From DATBVX01 sp963705495 (GTDB lineage Bacteria > Pseudomonadota > Gammaproteobacteria > Steroidobacterales > Steroidobacteraceae), in contig CAVPJQ010000008.1 in assembly GCA_963705495.1 (NCBI GenBank), positions 248,001-312,000 of the forward strand: 64,000 bases of DNA. The letters are read 5' to 3'. The first letter of the stretch is position 1. Each line of letters starts with the position of its first letter. Of the stretch, positions 1 to 9,762 are shown one piece after another. The notes beneath the pieces are model-generated. The model worked only from the letters and a program-made list of their open reading frames with translations. It was not told the origin of the DNA and searched no databases. The position numbers and the translations under genes were made by a program.

Positions 1-40
1 GTCCTTCGAACAGTATCTGCACTCGTATCTGGCCGACTGA
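1..40 (+). CDS. C-terminal tail of an upstream gene (partial)
   Basis: One reading frame enters from the left edge and encodes the last 12 residues, SFEQYLHSYLAD, before a TGA at 38-40. Too little is present to assign a function. It is followed by about 160 bp of non-coding DNA that holds the sigma-54 control region of the next operon, so it is probably a separate transcription unit. Confidence 0.4.
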   Translation, partial: SFEQYLHSYLAD

Positions 41-106
41 GCGCTTCGCGCGTTCACGCCTTCGACCGCAGCCCGCCTTGATCTGACCGTCCGCTAGCCT
101 GTCCGT

Positions 107-122
107 TGTCCGCCAGCGGACA
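107..122. promoter_or_regulatory. Palindromic enhancer candidate (UAS) for the sigma-54 promoter
   Basis: TGTCCGC-CA-GCGGACA is a perfect 7+2+7 inverted repeat. It ends 78 bp upstream of the -24 element at 200, which is a typical distance for an NtrC-type enhancer site. The natural candidate binder is the sigma-54 response regulator encoded at 5328-6659 in the same gene block. The assignment is inference from symmetry and position. Confidence 0.5.
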
Positions 123-199
123 CTTTCCCGTCCACCACGCAGGCCACATCCAACTCGGAAGTCACGTCAATTCATCGGCTTAGGCGTGCAGCAGCACGC

Positions 200-215
200 T
201 GGCACGAGGGGTGCA
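200..215 (+). promoter_or_regulatory. Sigma-54 (-24/-12) promoter
   Basis: TGGCACG-aggg-GTGCA matches the RpoN consensus TGGCACG-N4-TTGCW with one mismatch, and GG and GC are separated by the required 10 bases. Predicted transcription starts near 226, leaving a leader of about 40 nt with a strong ribosome site before the small gene at 265. The promoter faces the exporter operon, whose last genes include a sigma-54-dependent response regulator. Confidence 0.7.
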
Positions 216-264
216 AACAAGGACTTCGAGCAGCAGCTGTAACGGCACTGCCGGGAGGCCAAAC

Positions 265-522
265 ATGTTCCCCACACAGGTACGCGGATCGACGCTCGTT
301 GCGACACTCGCCGCCGTGCTGTTGGGCTGGTGCGCCATCGAGGCGCCCGCCTCGGGTCACTACGGTCTTCATGCCTCCTTCGATGGCGCGCAGTTCGAGC
401 TGCGCCTGGCTTTGCCGGCGATTTGCGTACAGGTGAGCGCGGTGCTGCTCGAACAGACCACCGGTGTGAAATCTGTTTCCCTCTGCACGCATTGCGGCTA
501 TCAGGAGCGTTCCTGGTCATGA
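265..522 (+). CDS. Small secreted or membrane protein, first gene of exporter operon
   Basis: The 85-residue product begins with a signal-like segment (basic residue near position 8, hydrophobic stretch about 10-24, then small residues) and ends with a C-T-H-C motif near the C-terminus. GGGAGG at 253-258 lies 6 nt before the ATG, and the stop overlaps the next start as ATGA at 519-522, which suggests translational coupling. The sigma-54 promoter at 200-215 would transcribe it first. No family is recognised. It could be a sensor, a substrate or an accessory factor of the exporter. An antisense reading frame covers the same DNA, so protein expression is not certain. Confidence 0.5.
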   Translation: MFPTQVRGSTLVATLAAVLLGWCAIEAPASGHYGLHASFDGAQFELRLALPAICVQVSAVLLEQTTGVKSVSLCTHCGYQERSWS

Positions 523-1853
523 AGGGTGCATCCATTTCCCGTCTCCACAGCGACGATCGCGCCTCGGCAAAGGCCGGCGGCATCCGCGATACCTCGGCGC
601 AGGACGTCGCGATCGATCCGCGTCCGGCGCAGCTGCGCCGGCGCAAGATCCTCATCGCTTCAGGGGCCGGCGCACTGCTCCTGCTCGTCGTCATTCTTCC
701 GGCTGCGCTGCGCTGGATGCATGCCGAGATCAGCGTGCCACGCGAGCGGGTGCGCATTGCCACGGTCACGAGGGGCCCGTTCGTACGCGATGTCTCTGCA
801 CAAGGGACCGTGGTCGCGGCAGTCAGCCCGACCTTGTTCGCTCCCGCCGCCGGCAATGTCACTTACGACGTGCAGGCAGGCGATACCGTCAAGCGCGACC
901 AGGTGCTCGGCTCGATCGACAGCCCGCAGCTGCGCAACGAGCTCGCACGTGAACAGTCAACGCTCGAAAGCCAGGAAGTCGCCGTTTCCAGGCAGAGCAT
1001 CGAGACCCGCCGCCGCCTCCTGACCAACCAGCAGACCACGGACATGGCCGAGGTCGCGATCCGCGCCGCGGAGCGTGAGCTCAAGCGCGCCGAGGATGCG
1101 TGGCAGACCCAGGCCATCAGCCGTCGCGATTTCGAGAAGGCACGCGACGATCTGACCACCGCACGCCTCAATCACGAGCACGCGATTCAGAACGCGGGAC
1201 TCGAAAGGGAGAGCCTGGAATTCGAGCTCAAGACCAAGCGGCTGGAGCGGGATCGCCAGCGCCTGCTGGTCGAGGAGATCAAGCGTCGCGTCGATCAACT
1301 GACCCTGCACTCGCCGGTGGACGGAATGGTCGGCGCACTCGCCGTGGATCAGAAAGGCGCGGTGGCCGAGAACGCGCCCATCCTCACCGTGGTGGACTTG
1401 AGCGCGCTTCAGATCGAGTTCCAGGTACCGGAGTCCTACGCCGACGACATCCGACTCGGGATGCCGGCGGAAGTGAACTACGGTCAGCGCATCTACCCCG
1501 CGACCGTCACGGCCATCTCCCCGCAGGTGAAGCAGAACCAGGTGACCGGTCGGGTCCGCTTCGGCAATGAAGTTCCGCTGGGTCTCAGGCAGAACCAGCG
1601 CGTCGCGACGCGCATCGTGATCGAGTCGCGCGACGGCGTGCTGAAAGTCGAGCGCGGGCCGTTCGTCGATGCGAGCGGCGGTCGGGTTGCGTACCTCGTC
1701 GAAGACGGTCTGGCGCGTCGCACGCCGATCAAGCTCGGCGCCACCAGCATCAGCGCGGTGGAAATCGCCTCGGGACTCGAGGAAGGCAATCAGATCATCG
1801 TCTCAGGCGTCGACTCGTTCGAGAACGCCGCCGTAGTGCGGCTCACCGACTGA
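519..1853 (+). CDS. HlyD/MacA-type periplasmic adaptor subunit
   Basis: Membrane-fusion adaptor of 444 residues that would link an inner-membrane ABC transporter to an outer-membrane channel. After a basic cytoplasmic tail there is one transmembrane anchor at about residues 44-64, a biotinyl-lipoyl-like half, a long coiled-coil hairpin at about 135-255, the second lipoyl half (the HSPVDGMVG region) and beta-barrel domains. The start at 519 is preferred over upstream codons: AGGAG at 503-507 is well placed, and the extension upstream has no adaptor character. It is followed 28 nt later by the ATPase and two permeases, as in MacAB-like systems. The substrate is unknown. Confidence 0.88.
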   Translation: MKGASISRLHSDDRASAKAGGIRDTSAQDVAIDPRPAQLRRRKILIASGAGALLLLVVILPAALRWMHAEISVPRERVRIATVTRGPFVRDVSAQGTVVAAVSPTLFAPAAGNVTYDVQAGDTVKRDQVLGSIDSPQLRNELAREQSTLESQEVAVSRQSIETRRRLLTNQQTTDMAEVAIRAAERELKRAEDAWQTQAISRRDFEKARDDLTTARLNHEHAIQNAGLERESLEFELKTKRLERDRQRLLVEEIKRRVDQLTLHSPVDGMVGALAVDQKGAVAENAPILTVVDLSALQIEFQVPESYADDIRLGMPAEVNYGQRIYPATVTAISPQVKQNQVTGRVRFGNEVPLGLRQNQRVATRIVIESRDGVLKVERGPFVDASGGRVAYLVEDGLARRTPIKLGATSISAVEIASGLEEGNQIIVSGVDSFENAAVVRLTD

Positions 1854-1881
1854 ACATTCTCAGCTAGCAGAGGATCATTCC

Positions 1882-2604
1882 ATGCTCGAAATGCAGCACA
1901 TCACTAAGGTCTACCGCACCGACCTCATCGAGACGCACGCGTTGCGTGATTTCAGTCTCAGGGTGGACGAGGGCGAATTTGTTGCGGTCACCGGGCCCTC
2001 GGGCTCCGGCAAGACCACGTTCCTCAATATCGCGGGGCTCCTCGAGACCTTCGACAGCGGCAGCTACCGTCTCGACGGCCAGAGCGTGAACGACCTCAAC
2101 GATGACGCGCGCTCGCGGATCCGCAACCAGAAGATCGGCTTCATCTTCCAGAGTTTCAACCTGATTCCGGATCTGGACCTGTTCGACAACGTCGATGTGC
2201 CGTTGCGTTACCGCGGCATGAATGCCGACGAGCGCCGCCGCCGCATTACCCAGGCGCTGGAGCTCGTGGGTCTCGCTTCGCGCATGAAGCACCTGCCGGC
2301 GCAACTTTCGGGCGGCCAGCAGCAGCGCGTCGCGATTGCCCGCGCGCTCGCCGGTGAGCCGCGCTTTTTGCTGGCGGATGAGCCCACGGGCAACCTCGAC
2401 TCGCTGATGGCGCGCCAGGTGCTCGACCTGATCGAGGAGATCAACCGCGGCGGCACGACGGTGATCATGGTGACGCACGACGCAGAGCTTGCGCGTCGCG
2501 CGCATCGCAACGTTCACGTCATGGACGGCAAGGTCACTGACTTTCAGCCGTACGAAGGGCGCCCGATCGTGGCTGGTGCGCAAGAGCGCGCTGCGCTCGC
2601 TTAA
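1882..2604 (+). CDS. ABC transporter ATP-binding protein, MacB/LolD type
   Basis: ATPase of 240 residues. Walker A GPSGSGKTT is at residues 38-46, followed by the Q-loop FQSFNL, the signature LSGGQQQR, Walker B with LLADEPTGNLD and the switch histidine in VTHD. The LADEPTGNLD form is typical of the LolD/MacB/FtsE group that drives mechanotransmission-type exporters. The ATPase is a separate polypeptide rather than fused to the permease as in MacB. It lies between the adaptor and the permeases on the same strand with short gaps, so it very probably energises both permeases. Confidence 0.93.
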   Translation: MLEMQHITKVYRTDLIETHALRDFSLRVDEGEFVAVTGPSGSGKTTFLNIAGLLETFDSGSYRLDGQSVNDLNDDARSRIRNQKIGFIFQSFNLIPDLDLFDNVDVPLRYRGMNADERRRRITQALELVGLASRMKHLPAQLSGGQQQRVAIARALAGEPRFLLADEPTGNLDSLMARQVLDLIEEINRGGTTVIMVTHDAELARRAHRNVHVMDGKVTDFQPYEGRPIVAGAQERAALA

Positions 2605-2622
2605 AAAAGGGGAGAAGCGGGA

Positions 2623-3945
2623 ATGTTTGCGTACCACCTGCGGCTCGGGCTGAAGAGTCTGCGGCGCAATCCGGTGCTCACGGCGCTGATGATCAGCGCC
2701 ATCGGGCTCGGAATCGCCGTGTGCCTGACCACTCTCAACGTGTACAGCCTCGTGTCCAGCAACCCGCTGGCGGCACGCAATGACGTCGTGTTCGCGGTGC
2801 AGATGGATGGCTGGGACCCCAACGAGCCGGCCGACAAGAAACGGCCGGAGCTCGCGCCGTGGGAGCTCACCTACCGCGATGCGCAGGCGGTGTACGAGTC
2901 GGACATTCCGGATCGCAAGGTGATCATGCGCAAGGGCGCGTTCGTGCTCGGGAGCTCGGATGAGAAGAGCGCTACGAAGCCCTACATCGCCGAGGTACGC
3001 CTGACGACGCCCGACTTCTTCGCCATGTTCAACGTTCCCTTCCGCTACGGCTCGGGTTGGGACACCGAAGCGGAGCGCAATGCGGAACCGGTAATCGTGC
3101 TCGGCGAGGAAGCCAACCAGAAATTCTTCGGCGGCGCGAACAGCGTCGGACAGACCGTCAAGCTCGATGACAAGGAGTACAAGATCCTGGGCGTGCTGGA
3201 GCACTGGAACCCGGTGCCGAAGTTCTATGACCTCAACAACGGCAGCCTCGACGATCCGGAAGCGGTGTTCATTCCGTACAGTCGCGGCGAGTTGCTCGAA
3301 GTGGTTTCCGCAGGCAATACCAACTGCTGGAAGCCCGAGCCCATCAACTCGTTTCGTGAATTTCTGAACTCCGAGTGCGTGTGGATTCAGTCCTGGGTCG
3401 AGCTCGATTCACCGGCGAAAGTCGGCGCCTTCAAATCGTGGCTGGACGGCTACGTCGGAGAACAGAAGAAGCTCGGCCGGTTCCAGCGGCCGCTCAACAA
3501 CCGGCTGAGCAAGGTGAGCGAGTGGCTGCAGTTGAACGAAGTGGTCGAGAAGGACAACAGCGTGCTGCTTGGCATCTCCTTCATGTTCCTCGCCGTCTGC
3601 CTGCTCAACACGGTGGGCCTGTTGCTCGCGAAGTTCTCGGGCAAGGTCGGCGTCGTCAGCCTGCATCGCGCGCTCGGTGCGAGCCGCAAGCTGATTTTCC
3701 AGCAGCACCTGGTGGAAGTTTCGCTGATCGGCGTGGCTGGTGGACTGCTCGGAATCGGCCTGGGCTACCTGCTGCTGCTCGCGACGCGTCAGCTCTACAA
3801 CAGCTACGAAGCGGTCACGCGGCTCGATTGGTCGGTCGGCTTGATGGCCCTCGGCATCGCGCTGCTTGCCGGCATCCTGGCGGGCCTTTATCCGACGTGG
3901 CGCATCTGCCGCGTCGAGCCGGCGCCCTATCTGAAGACGCAGTAA
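2623..3945 (+). CDS. ABC transporter permease, FtsX/MacB type (first)
   Basis: Permease of 440 residues. It has one N-terminal transmembrane helix (about 18-42), a large periplasmic MacB_PCD-like domain, and three C-terminal helices (about 305-435) forming the FtsX domain. This four-helix topology is diagnostic of MacB/LolCE-type exporters. AGGGGAG-like sequence precedes the ATG. The gene lies 18 nt after the ATPase and 25 nt before a second, diverged permease, so the working transporter is probably a heterodimer. Confidence 0.9.
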   Translation: MFAYHLRLGLKSLRRNPVLTALMISAIGLGIAVCLTTLNVYSLVSSNPLAARNDVVFAVQMDGWDPNEPADKKRPELAPWELTYRDAQAVYESDIPDRKVIMRKGAFVLGSSDEKSATKPYIAEVRLTTPDFFAMFNVPFRYGSGWDTEAERNAEPVIVLGEEANQKFFGGANSVGQTVKLDDKEYKILGVLEHWNPVPKFYDLNNGSLDDPEAVFIPYSRGELLEVVSAGNTNCWKPEPINSFREFLNSECVWIQSWVELDSPAKVGAFKSWLDGYVGEQKKLGRFQRPLNNRLSKVSEWLQLNEVVEKDNSVLLGISFMFLAVCLLNTVGLLLAKFSGKVGVVSLHRALGASRKLIFQQHLVEVSLIGVAGGLLGIGLGYLLLLATRQLYNSYEAVTRLDWSVGLMALGIALLAGILAGLYPTWRICRVEPAPYLKTQ

Positions 3946-3970
3946 GGCCAAAGAGACGGAGTCTGTAGTC

Positions 3971-5179
3971 ATGGAAATTCGTCCCATCATCAGCGCCATG
4001 CTCCGCAATCGCACCGGCGCGATCCTCGTGGCGCTGCAAATCGCGATCACGCTGGCAGTCGTCACCAACGCGCTGTTCATCATCAATCAGCGCCTCGAGA
4101 AGATCGGCCGCCCATCTGGCATGGACACCGACAATCTCATCTTCGTGCAGAGCTACGGCTATCGGCCCGACTACAACCACCGCGTGACGATCGAAGAGGA
4201 CCTGGCAATGATCCGCGCCACGCCGGGAGTGATTTCGGCGTCGACGATCGGCGGGATCCCGCTGAGCGGTGGCGGCAGCTCCACGACCTACAAGGCTTCT
4301 CCTGACAAGTCCTCGCCCGACGTACCGGGGAACTACTACGAGATCGACGAGCAGGGCGTCGAGACGCTGGGCGTCAAGCTCATTGCCGGGCGCACGTTCA
4401 ACAAGGACATCATGCAGTGGCACGAAACGCAGGCGAACTCGGACTTCGTGCCGGAGATCATCATCACGCGCGACATGGCGAAGGCGCTGTTCGACACCGA
4501 CGATGCGGTGGGCAAGCAGGTGTACGACTCCCTTGGGCAGTCAGCCACCGTCGTCGGCGTCATCGATCACATGCTGGGTGCTTGGGTCGATTGGGACAAG
4601 CTCGCGCAGGTCGTCTTTCATCCCGTCGTTCAGCCGCCGCCCTTCGTGCGTTACGCGGTGCGCGCTGAGCCTGGCCGGCGCGATGCGCTGATCGCTGAGC
4701 TCGAGAAGAAGCTGACCGACTCCAACCCGACGCGCGTGATCAGCTGGGTCCGCCCGCACGACTACTACATCGAGCGCAGCTACAAGCCCGACCAGCGTAT
4801 GGCGGTGCTGCTCGGGGTCGCCATCGTGCTGCTCGTGACCATGACCACTCTCGGCATCGTGGGACTCGCCAGCTTCACTGTGAACGCCCGCGTCAAGCAG
4901 ATCGGCACGCGCCGCGCGGTGGGTGCGCGCAAGATCGACATCCTGCGCTACTTCATGGTCGAGAACTGGATCCTGACTACCGCTGGGCTCGCCGTCGGCT
5001 GCATTCTGGCGTATGCCTTCAGCTTCTGGCTGAGCACCGCGTACTCGTTGCCGAAGCTCAAGCTGAGCTATCTGATGCTGGCGGTCCCCGCCATGTGGAT
5101 CCTCGGGCAACTGGCTGTGCTGGTGCCGGCACGTCGTGCCGCTTCGGTACCGCCCGCCGTGGCGACACGCACCGTGTAA
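3971..5179 (+). CDS. ABC transporter permease, FtsX/MacB type (second)
   Basis: Permease of 402 residues with the same layout as its neighbour: an N-terminal helix (about 16-36), a periplasmic domain, and a C-terminal FtsX domain with three helices (about 275-395). The RAVGAR motif in the loop after the second helix is typical of MacB/FtsX proteins. Two unlike permeases with one ATPase and one adaptor suggest a complete export complex that lacks only its outer-membrane channel, which is not encoded in this window. Confidence 0.9.
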   Translation: MEIRPIISAMLRNRTGAILVALQIAITLAVVTNALFIINQRLEKIGRPSGMDTDNLIFVQSYGYRPDYNHRVTIEEDLAMIRATPGVISASTIGGIPLSGGGSSTTYKASPDKSSPDVPGNYYEIDEQGVETLGVKLIAGRTFNKDIMQWHETQANSDFVPEIIITRDMAKALFDTDDAVGKQVYDSLGQSATVVGVIDHMLGAWVDWDKLAQVVFHPVVQPPPFVRYAVRAEPGRRDALIAELEKKLTDSNPTRVISWVRPHDYYIERSYKPDQRMAVLLGVAIVLLVTMTTLGIVGLASFTVNARVKQIGTRRAVGARKIDILRYFMVENWILTTAGLAVGCILAYAFSFWLSTAYSLPKLKLSYLMLAVPAMWILGQLAVLVPARRAASVPPAVATRTV

Positions 5180-5327
5180 GATTGCAACCTCGCGGCCCCG
5201 CGTCGCATCCAAAGGGGGTACGAATGACCTTCGCCAGGGGATCGTGCCACCGTCACGTTGTGATTGCTCAGCCAAGCGCAGCTCCGCTGATGTCCAGCAC
5301 GGAGCCCGCTGCGCGCGCCCATCGCGT

Positions 5328-6659
<1,332 letters not shown>

Positions 6660-6669
6660 ACTTGCCCGC

Positions 6670-7989
6670 ATGGCGCGCTTTTCGCTCGAGGGCAAGATCG
6701 CGCTGCTGACCGCCACCGGCGCAGTCCTCACTGTCGCGATTGCCCTGGCGCTCGAGCACGCTTTCGGCTCCGCCTGGCTGAGCCTGATCTTCACATTGGC
6801 TGTCGCCGTGCCGGTGATCGCAGTCGTATCGCGACGCTTCGCCCAGCCTCTACGCCAGACGCTACGCGCGCTGACCGACGGCATCTCGAGCCTCAGGGAC
6901 AACGATTTCAGTGTCAGCATCGCTGCCCGACGCCGTGACGAGCTGGGCGAGCTGGTCAGCGCGTACAACAGCCTCGGGGGCATCCTGCGCGAGGAACGCC
7001 AGGATCTGTTTCAGCGCGAGCTGCTCCTCGATACCGTCATCCAGAGCACACCCCTGGCGCTGGTTCTGACCAGCGATGCCGGACGCGTCCTCTACAGCAA
7101 TCTGGCCGCCCGGCAACTCTTTCACGCCGGGCGCAAGCTCGAGGGACACGAGTTGAGCTCGCTCCTCACACAAGCGCCGCCCGCGCTGCGCGAAGCATTC
7201 GACGCCGAGCGCGACACCCTGTTCACCGTTCCCATCGGCGATGAGCCGGAGATCTTCCACCTGTCGCGGCGCGGGTTTCTGCTCAATGCGAGACCGCATC
7301 AGCTCTACCTGCTCAAGCAGCTCACGCGTGAACTGAATGCCCAGGAAGTGGCGACCTGGAAGAAAGTGATCCGGGTGATCGCCCACGAGCTCAACAACTC
7401 GCTGGCGCCCATCTCCTCATTGGCTCACTCGGGGCAACAGCTGGCGCGTGCACCCCAGGCAGACAAGTTGGAGCGGGTGTTCGCCACGATCGAGGAACGC
7501 GCCGCGCACCTGAAAACTTTCATCGATGGCTACGCGCGCTTCGCGAAACTGCCTCAGCCACGGATCTCAATCGTAAGCTGGGGAAGTTTTCTGGAACTCC
7601 TCGCCGCAGCTGTTCCGTTTCAGATCGACGGCCAGGTGCCGCGCGAGGCGGCGGAGTTCGATCCGGCACAACTCCAACAGGTGCTGATCAATCTGCTGAA
7701 GAACGCGCACGAATCGGGCTCGGCTCCCGACGAGGTGCGCATCTCGATCGACGCCGGTGTCAACGTGTGGCAGCTCAACGTCCTGGATCGCGGGTCTGGA
7801 ATGTCTGAGGAGGTCTTACGTAATGCGTTGCTGCCGTTCTATTCCACCAAGCCTGCGGGCACCGGCCTCGGGCTGACGCTCAGCCGCGAGGTCCTCGAGG
7901 CGCACGGAGGGCGGATTACGCTGGCGAATCGCGAGGGAGGCGGGCTGCAGGTGGCGCTCTGGCTGCCCCGCTCACGGGCTGCCGGCTGA
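6670..7989 (+). CDS. Sensor histidine kinase, NtrY-like
   Basis: Membrane kinase of 439 residues. Two N-terminal helices (about 10-55) have almost no periplasmic loop. They are followed by a HAMP-like segment, a PAS-like region (about 120-210), and the HisKA H-box HELNNS with H239. The ATPase domain has an N-box (LINLLKNAHES), G1 (DRGSGM) and G2 (GTGLGL). The missing extracytoplasmic sensor suggests it reads a signal within the membrane or from its export partners, as bacitracin-type kinases do; that is inference. TAGACT at 6657-6662, 7 nt before the ATG, could be an internal -10 element. Confidence 0.9.
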   Translation: MARFSLEGKIALLTATGAVLTVAIALALEHAFGSAWLSLIFTLAVAVPVIAVVSRRFAQPLRQTLRALTDGISSLRDNDFSVSIAARRRDELGELVSAYNSLGGILREERQDLFQRELLLDTVIQSTPLALVLTSDAGRVLYSNLAARQLFHAGRKLEGHELSSLLTQAPPALREAFDAERDTLFTVPIGDEPEIFHLSRRGFLLNARPHQLYLLKQLTRELNAQEVATWKKVIRVIAHELNNSLAPISSLAHSGQQLARAPQADKLERVFATIEERAAHLKTFIDGYARFAKLPQPRISIVSWGSFLELLAAAVPFQIDGQVPREAAEFDPAQLQQVLINLLKNAHESGSAPDEVRISIDAGVNVWQLNVLDRGSGMSEEVLRNALLPFYSTKPAGTGLGLTLSREVLEAHGGRITLANREGGGLQVALWLPRSRAAG

Positions 7990-8122
7990 ACCTGTGGACA
8001 AGTTCTGGACAAATCGTGCCGCACGCGAATGAGCGCTTAACATATTGTTGGACTTCATTTATTCGAAAAAATATTCATTCGCCGGTCGCCGAGAATTAAC
8101 TGGATTTTCACAATTTGCGGCT

Positions 8123-8128
8123 TAGAAT
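8123..8128 (+). promoter_or_regulatory. Candidate -10 element in AT-rich spacer
   Basis: TAGAAT lies 33 nt before the ATG of the small gene at 8162, within a markedly AT-rich stretch (about 8035-8150) that contrasts with the GC-rich surroundings. The matching -35 region (about TGGATT) is weak. The base composition makes this the likely promoter region even if the exact hexamers are uncertain. Confidence 0.3.
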
Positions 8129-8161
8129 TCCCGGGCACAAAAAAACTCAAAGGCCGCTTCG

Positions 8162-8374
8162 ATGAAAATCACGACGAGCGGCGGTCTCGTCAGAATCGCA
8201 GGTAAGTCGGATGTTGCGGCAAACGAGGACGAAGCCGCCGCAACCTTCGCCGTAGAAGACGGCCAGCGCGCTGACGCGACCGCAGGTTGGGATCCGTACC
8301 AGATATGGCTCACGCGCGTGAAAGCTCCGCGCGAGGCCAAGGACATTGCGGACGCGTCTGACCCGGAGCCCTGA
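8162..8374 (+). CDS. Small conserved-looking hypothetical protein
   Basis: Soluble acidic protein of 70 residues with no membrane segment or signal. The C-terminal half holds an aromatic, charged block, WDPYQIWLTRVKAPRE, which looks like a constrained protein motif rather than random coding. AAAGG lies about 9 nt before the ATG and an AT-rich promoter-like stretch precedes it. It stands alone between the kinase and the diguanylate cyclase pair. No function can be assigned. Antisense frames exist but lack a ribosome site. Confidence 0.5.
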   Translation: MKITTSGGLVRIAGKSDVAANEDEAAATFAVEDGQRADATAGWDPYQIWLTRVKAPREAKDIADASDPEP

Positions 8375-8512
8375 ACCGGGCCTCATCCTCCGAGTCAAGC
8401 GGATCAACCGGTTCTGTGCGCGCCGCTCGGTTTTCGACGGCTGCGGCTCCGGCCCAATAGCCAGGCAGGCTCCTACCCGCTACCGTAAGCCTCCGTCGCC
8501 GTCCACGGAGCG

Positions 8513-9751
8513 ATGATGCGTTTCACTCTCGTCCCGAGCGACGCCCAGGACACGGCCGCAGCGCGCCAACTTGACACTGGTTTCCCGAAACTCGAGTTCG
8601 GTGAACCACTCGAGGGCGAGTTTCGCCGCACCCATCGTCAGAAGGTCCTGCCCTGGATGCGGGCTGGATTTGCCGCCCTGGCCCTGCTGTCGCTGGCTCT
8701 GTGGATTCTGGATCACTGGCAGCTGCCGGCGGCCTTCGCGCCTCTGTCGCATGTCCTGCGTCTGGTCGTCATGCTGCCGCTCGCAGCGCTCGGCATCGGG
8801 ATGACGTACGTACTGGGGCGCCACGAAACCCTGGTGCGCGCGAACACACTGGTCTTCGCCGGCTTCACCATCGCCGCAATCGTCCTGGACGGCTTCCTGG
8901 CGCGCTCCGCGGCTCCGCTCGCGTTCTCGGGGGTGAGCGCGGCGCTGCTCATCGGCTGTACCACGATGGGGCTGCGCTTCTGGCCGGCGCTCGACGTTTG
9001 CGGCGCACTGGCCCTGATCGCCATCGGTACAGTGATGTTCGTCGGCTGGGGCGCAGTGCAAGTGATTCCCTATGCATTGACTTTGATCACCGTGGTCGGC
9101 ATCGGCTGCGGCGCGGCCTACGCGCTCGAGCACGCCGTACGCGCCGCCTATCTGGAAGCGGTTGTCATCGCACACCTTGGTGAGCGTGACGGCCTCACCG
9201 GCGTCTTCAACCGGCGGGTCTTCGATCGCTATCTCGAGCGCGTCTGGCAGCAGTCGATCGTCGACAAGTCACTGGTCGTCCTGATGCTGGTCGATGCCGA
9301 CAACTTCCGCAGCTACAACGATCGTTTTGGTCTCAAGGCCGGCGATGACTGCGTCAGGCAACTCGCTGCCGCCATCTCCGGATGCGCCCGCCGGCCGCTC
9401 GATTTCTGTGCGCGCTACTCGGGTATCCAGTTTGCGATCGTCCTCGCCAACCCGGATCGCCTCTATGCCGAGGACATTCCGCAGCACGTGCGCGCCGCCA
9501 TCGCCGCGCTCGGCATCCCCCATCCGGACTCCCCGAACGGCCGGCACGTCACGGTCAGCGTGGGTGTGGCGCTGACGGTGCCGCGTGTGTCCGACAGCCG
9601 GGAAGCCTTCATCGAGTTGGCGCAGGCGGCGCTGCGCGAAGCGCATGAGAAGGGCGGGGATCGTGCCGTGGCCCGCGAATCGGAATCCTCGCTGGTGCAG
9701 ACCGGGATGTTTCGCGCCGAAGTTGCCCTCGCGCTCGCCCGCGCCCGCTGA
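8513..9751 (+). CDS. Degenerate GGDEF protein with intact I-site motif
   Basis: Protein of 412 residues with a membrane region of about six helices (about 50-215) and a C-terminal GGDEF-fold domain. The fold is clear (DGLTGVFNRRVFDRYL at its start) but the active-site signature is SGIQF at residues 303-307 instead of GG[DE]EF, so cyclase activity is unlikely. The inhibitory-site RxxD is kept as RPLD at 294-297. It ends 11 nt before a colinear paralogue that has an intact active site. A likely role is c-di-GMP binding or regulation of the partner by dimerisation (inference). Confidence 0.85.
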   Translation: MMRFTLVPSDAQDTAAARQLDTGFPKLEFGEPLEGEFRRTHRQKVLPWMRAGFAALALLSLALWILDHWQLPAAFAPLSHVLRLVVMLPLAALGIGMTYVLGRHETLVRANTLVFAGFTIAAIVLDGFLARSAAPLAFSGVSAALLIGCTTMGLRFWPALDVCGALALIAIGTVMFVGWGAVQVIPYALTLITVVGIGCGAAYALEHAVRAAYLEAVVIAHLGERDGLTGVFNRRVFDRYLERVWQQSIVDKSLVVLMLVDADNFRSYNDRFGLKAGDDCVRQLAAAISGCARRPLDFCARYSGIQFAIVLANPDRLYAEDIPQHVRAAIAALGIPHPDSPNGRHVTVSVGVALTVPRVSDSREAFIELAQAALREAHEKGGDRAVARESESSLVQTGMFRAEVALALARAR

Positions 9752-9762
9752 GCGGTACGCGT

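Noticed and set aside
1864..3204. 446-codon open frame on the minus strand opposite the ABC ATPase and first permease
   Set aside because: It is antisense to two genes with complete family motifs. Its composition (His/Arg/Glu-rich, no domains) is that of a GC-rich shadow frame.
5136..5327. N-terminal extension of the first sigma-54 regulator
   Set aside because: The extra 64 residues overlap the permease gene and have no domain; the receiver starts exactly at the ATG at 5328.
7991..8015. TGTGGACAAG...TGGACAAATC, resembling DnaA boxes
   Set aside because: The motif has at least one mismatch to TTATCCACA, there are only two partial copies, and there is no dnaA or other replication gene near.
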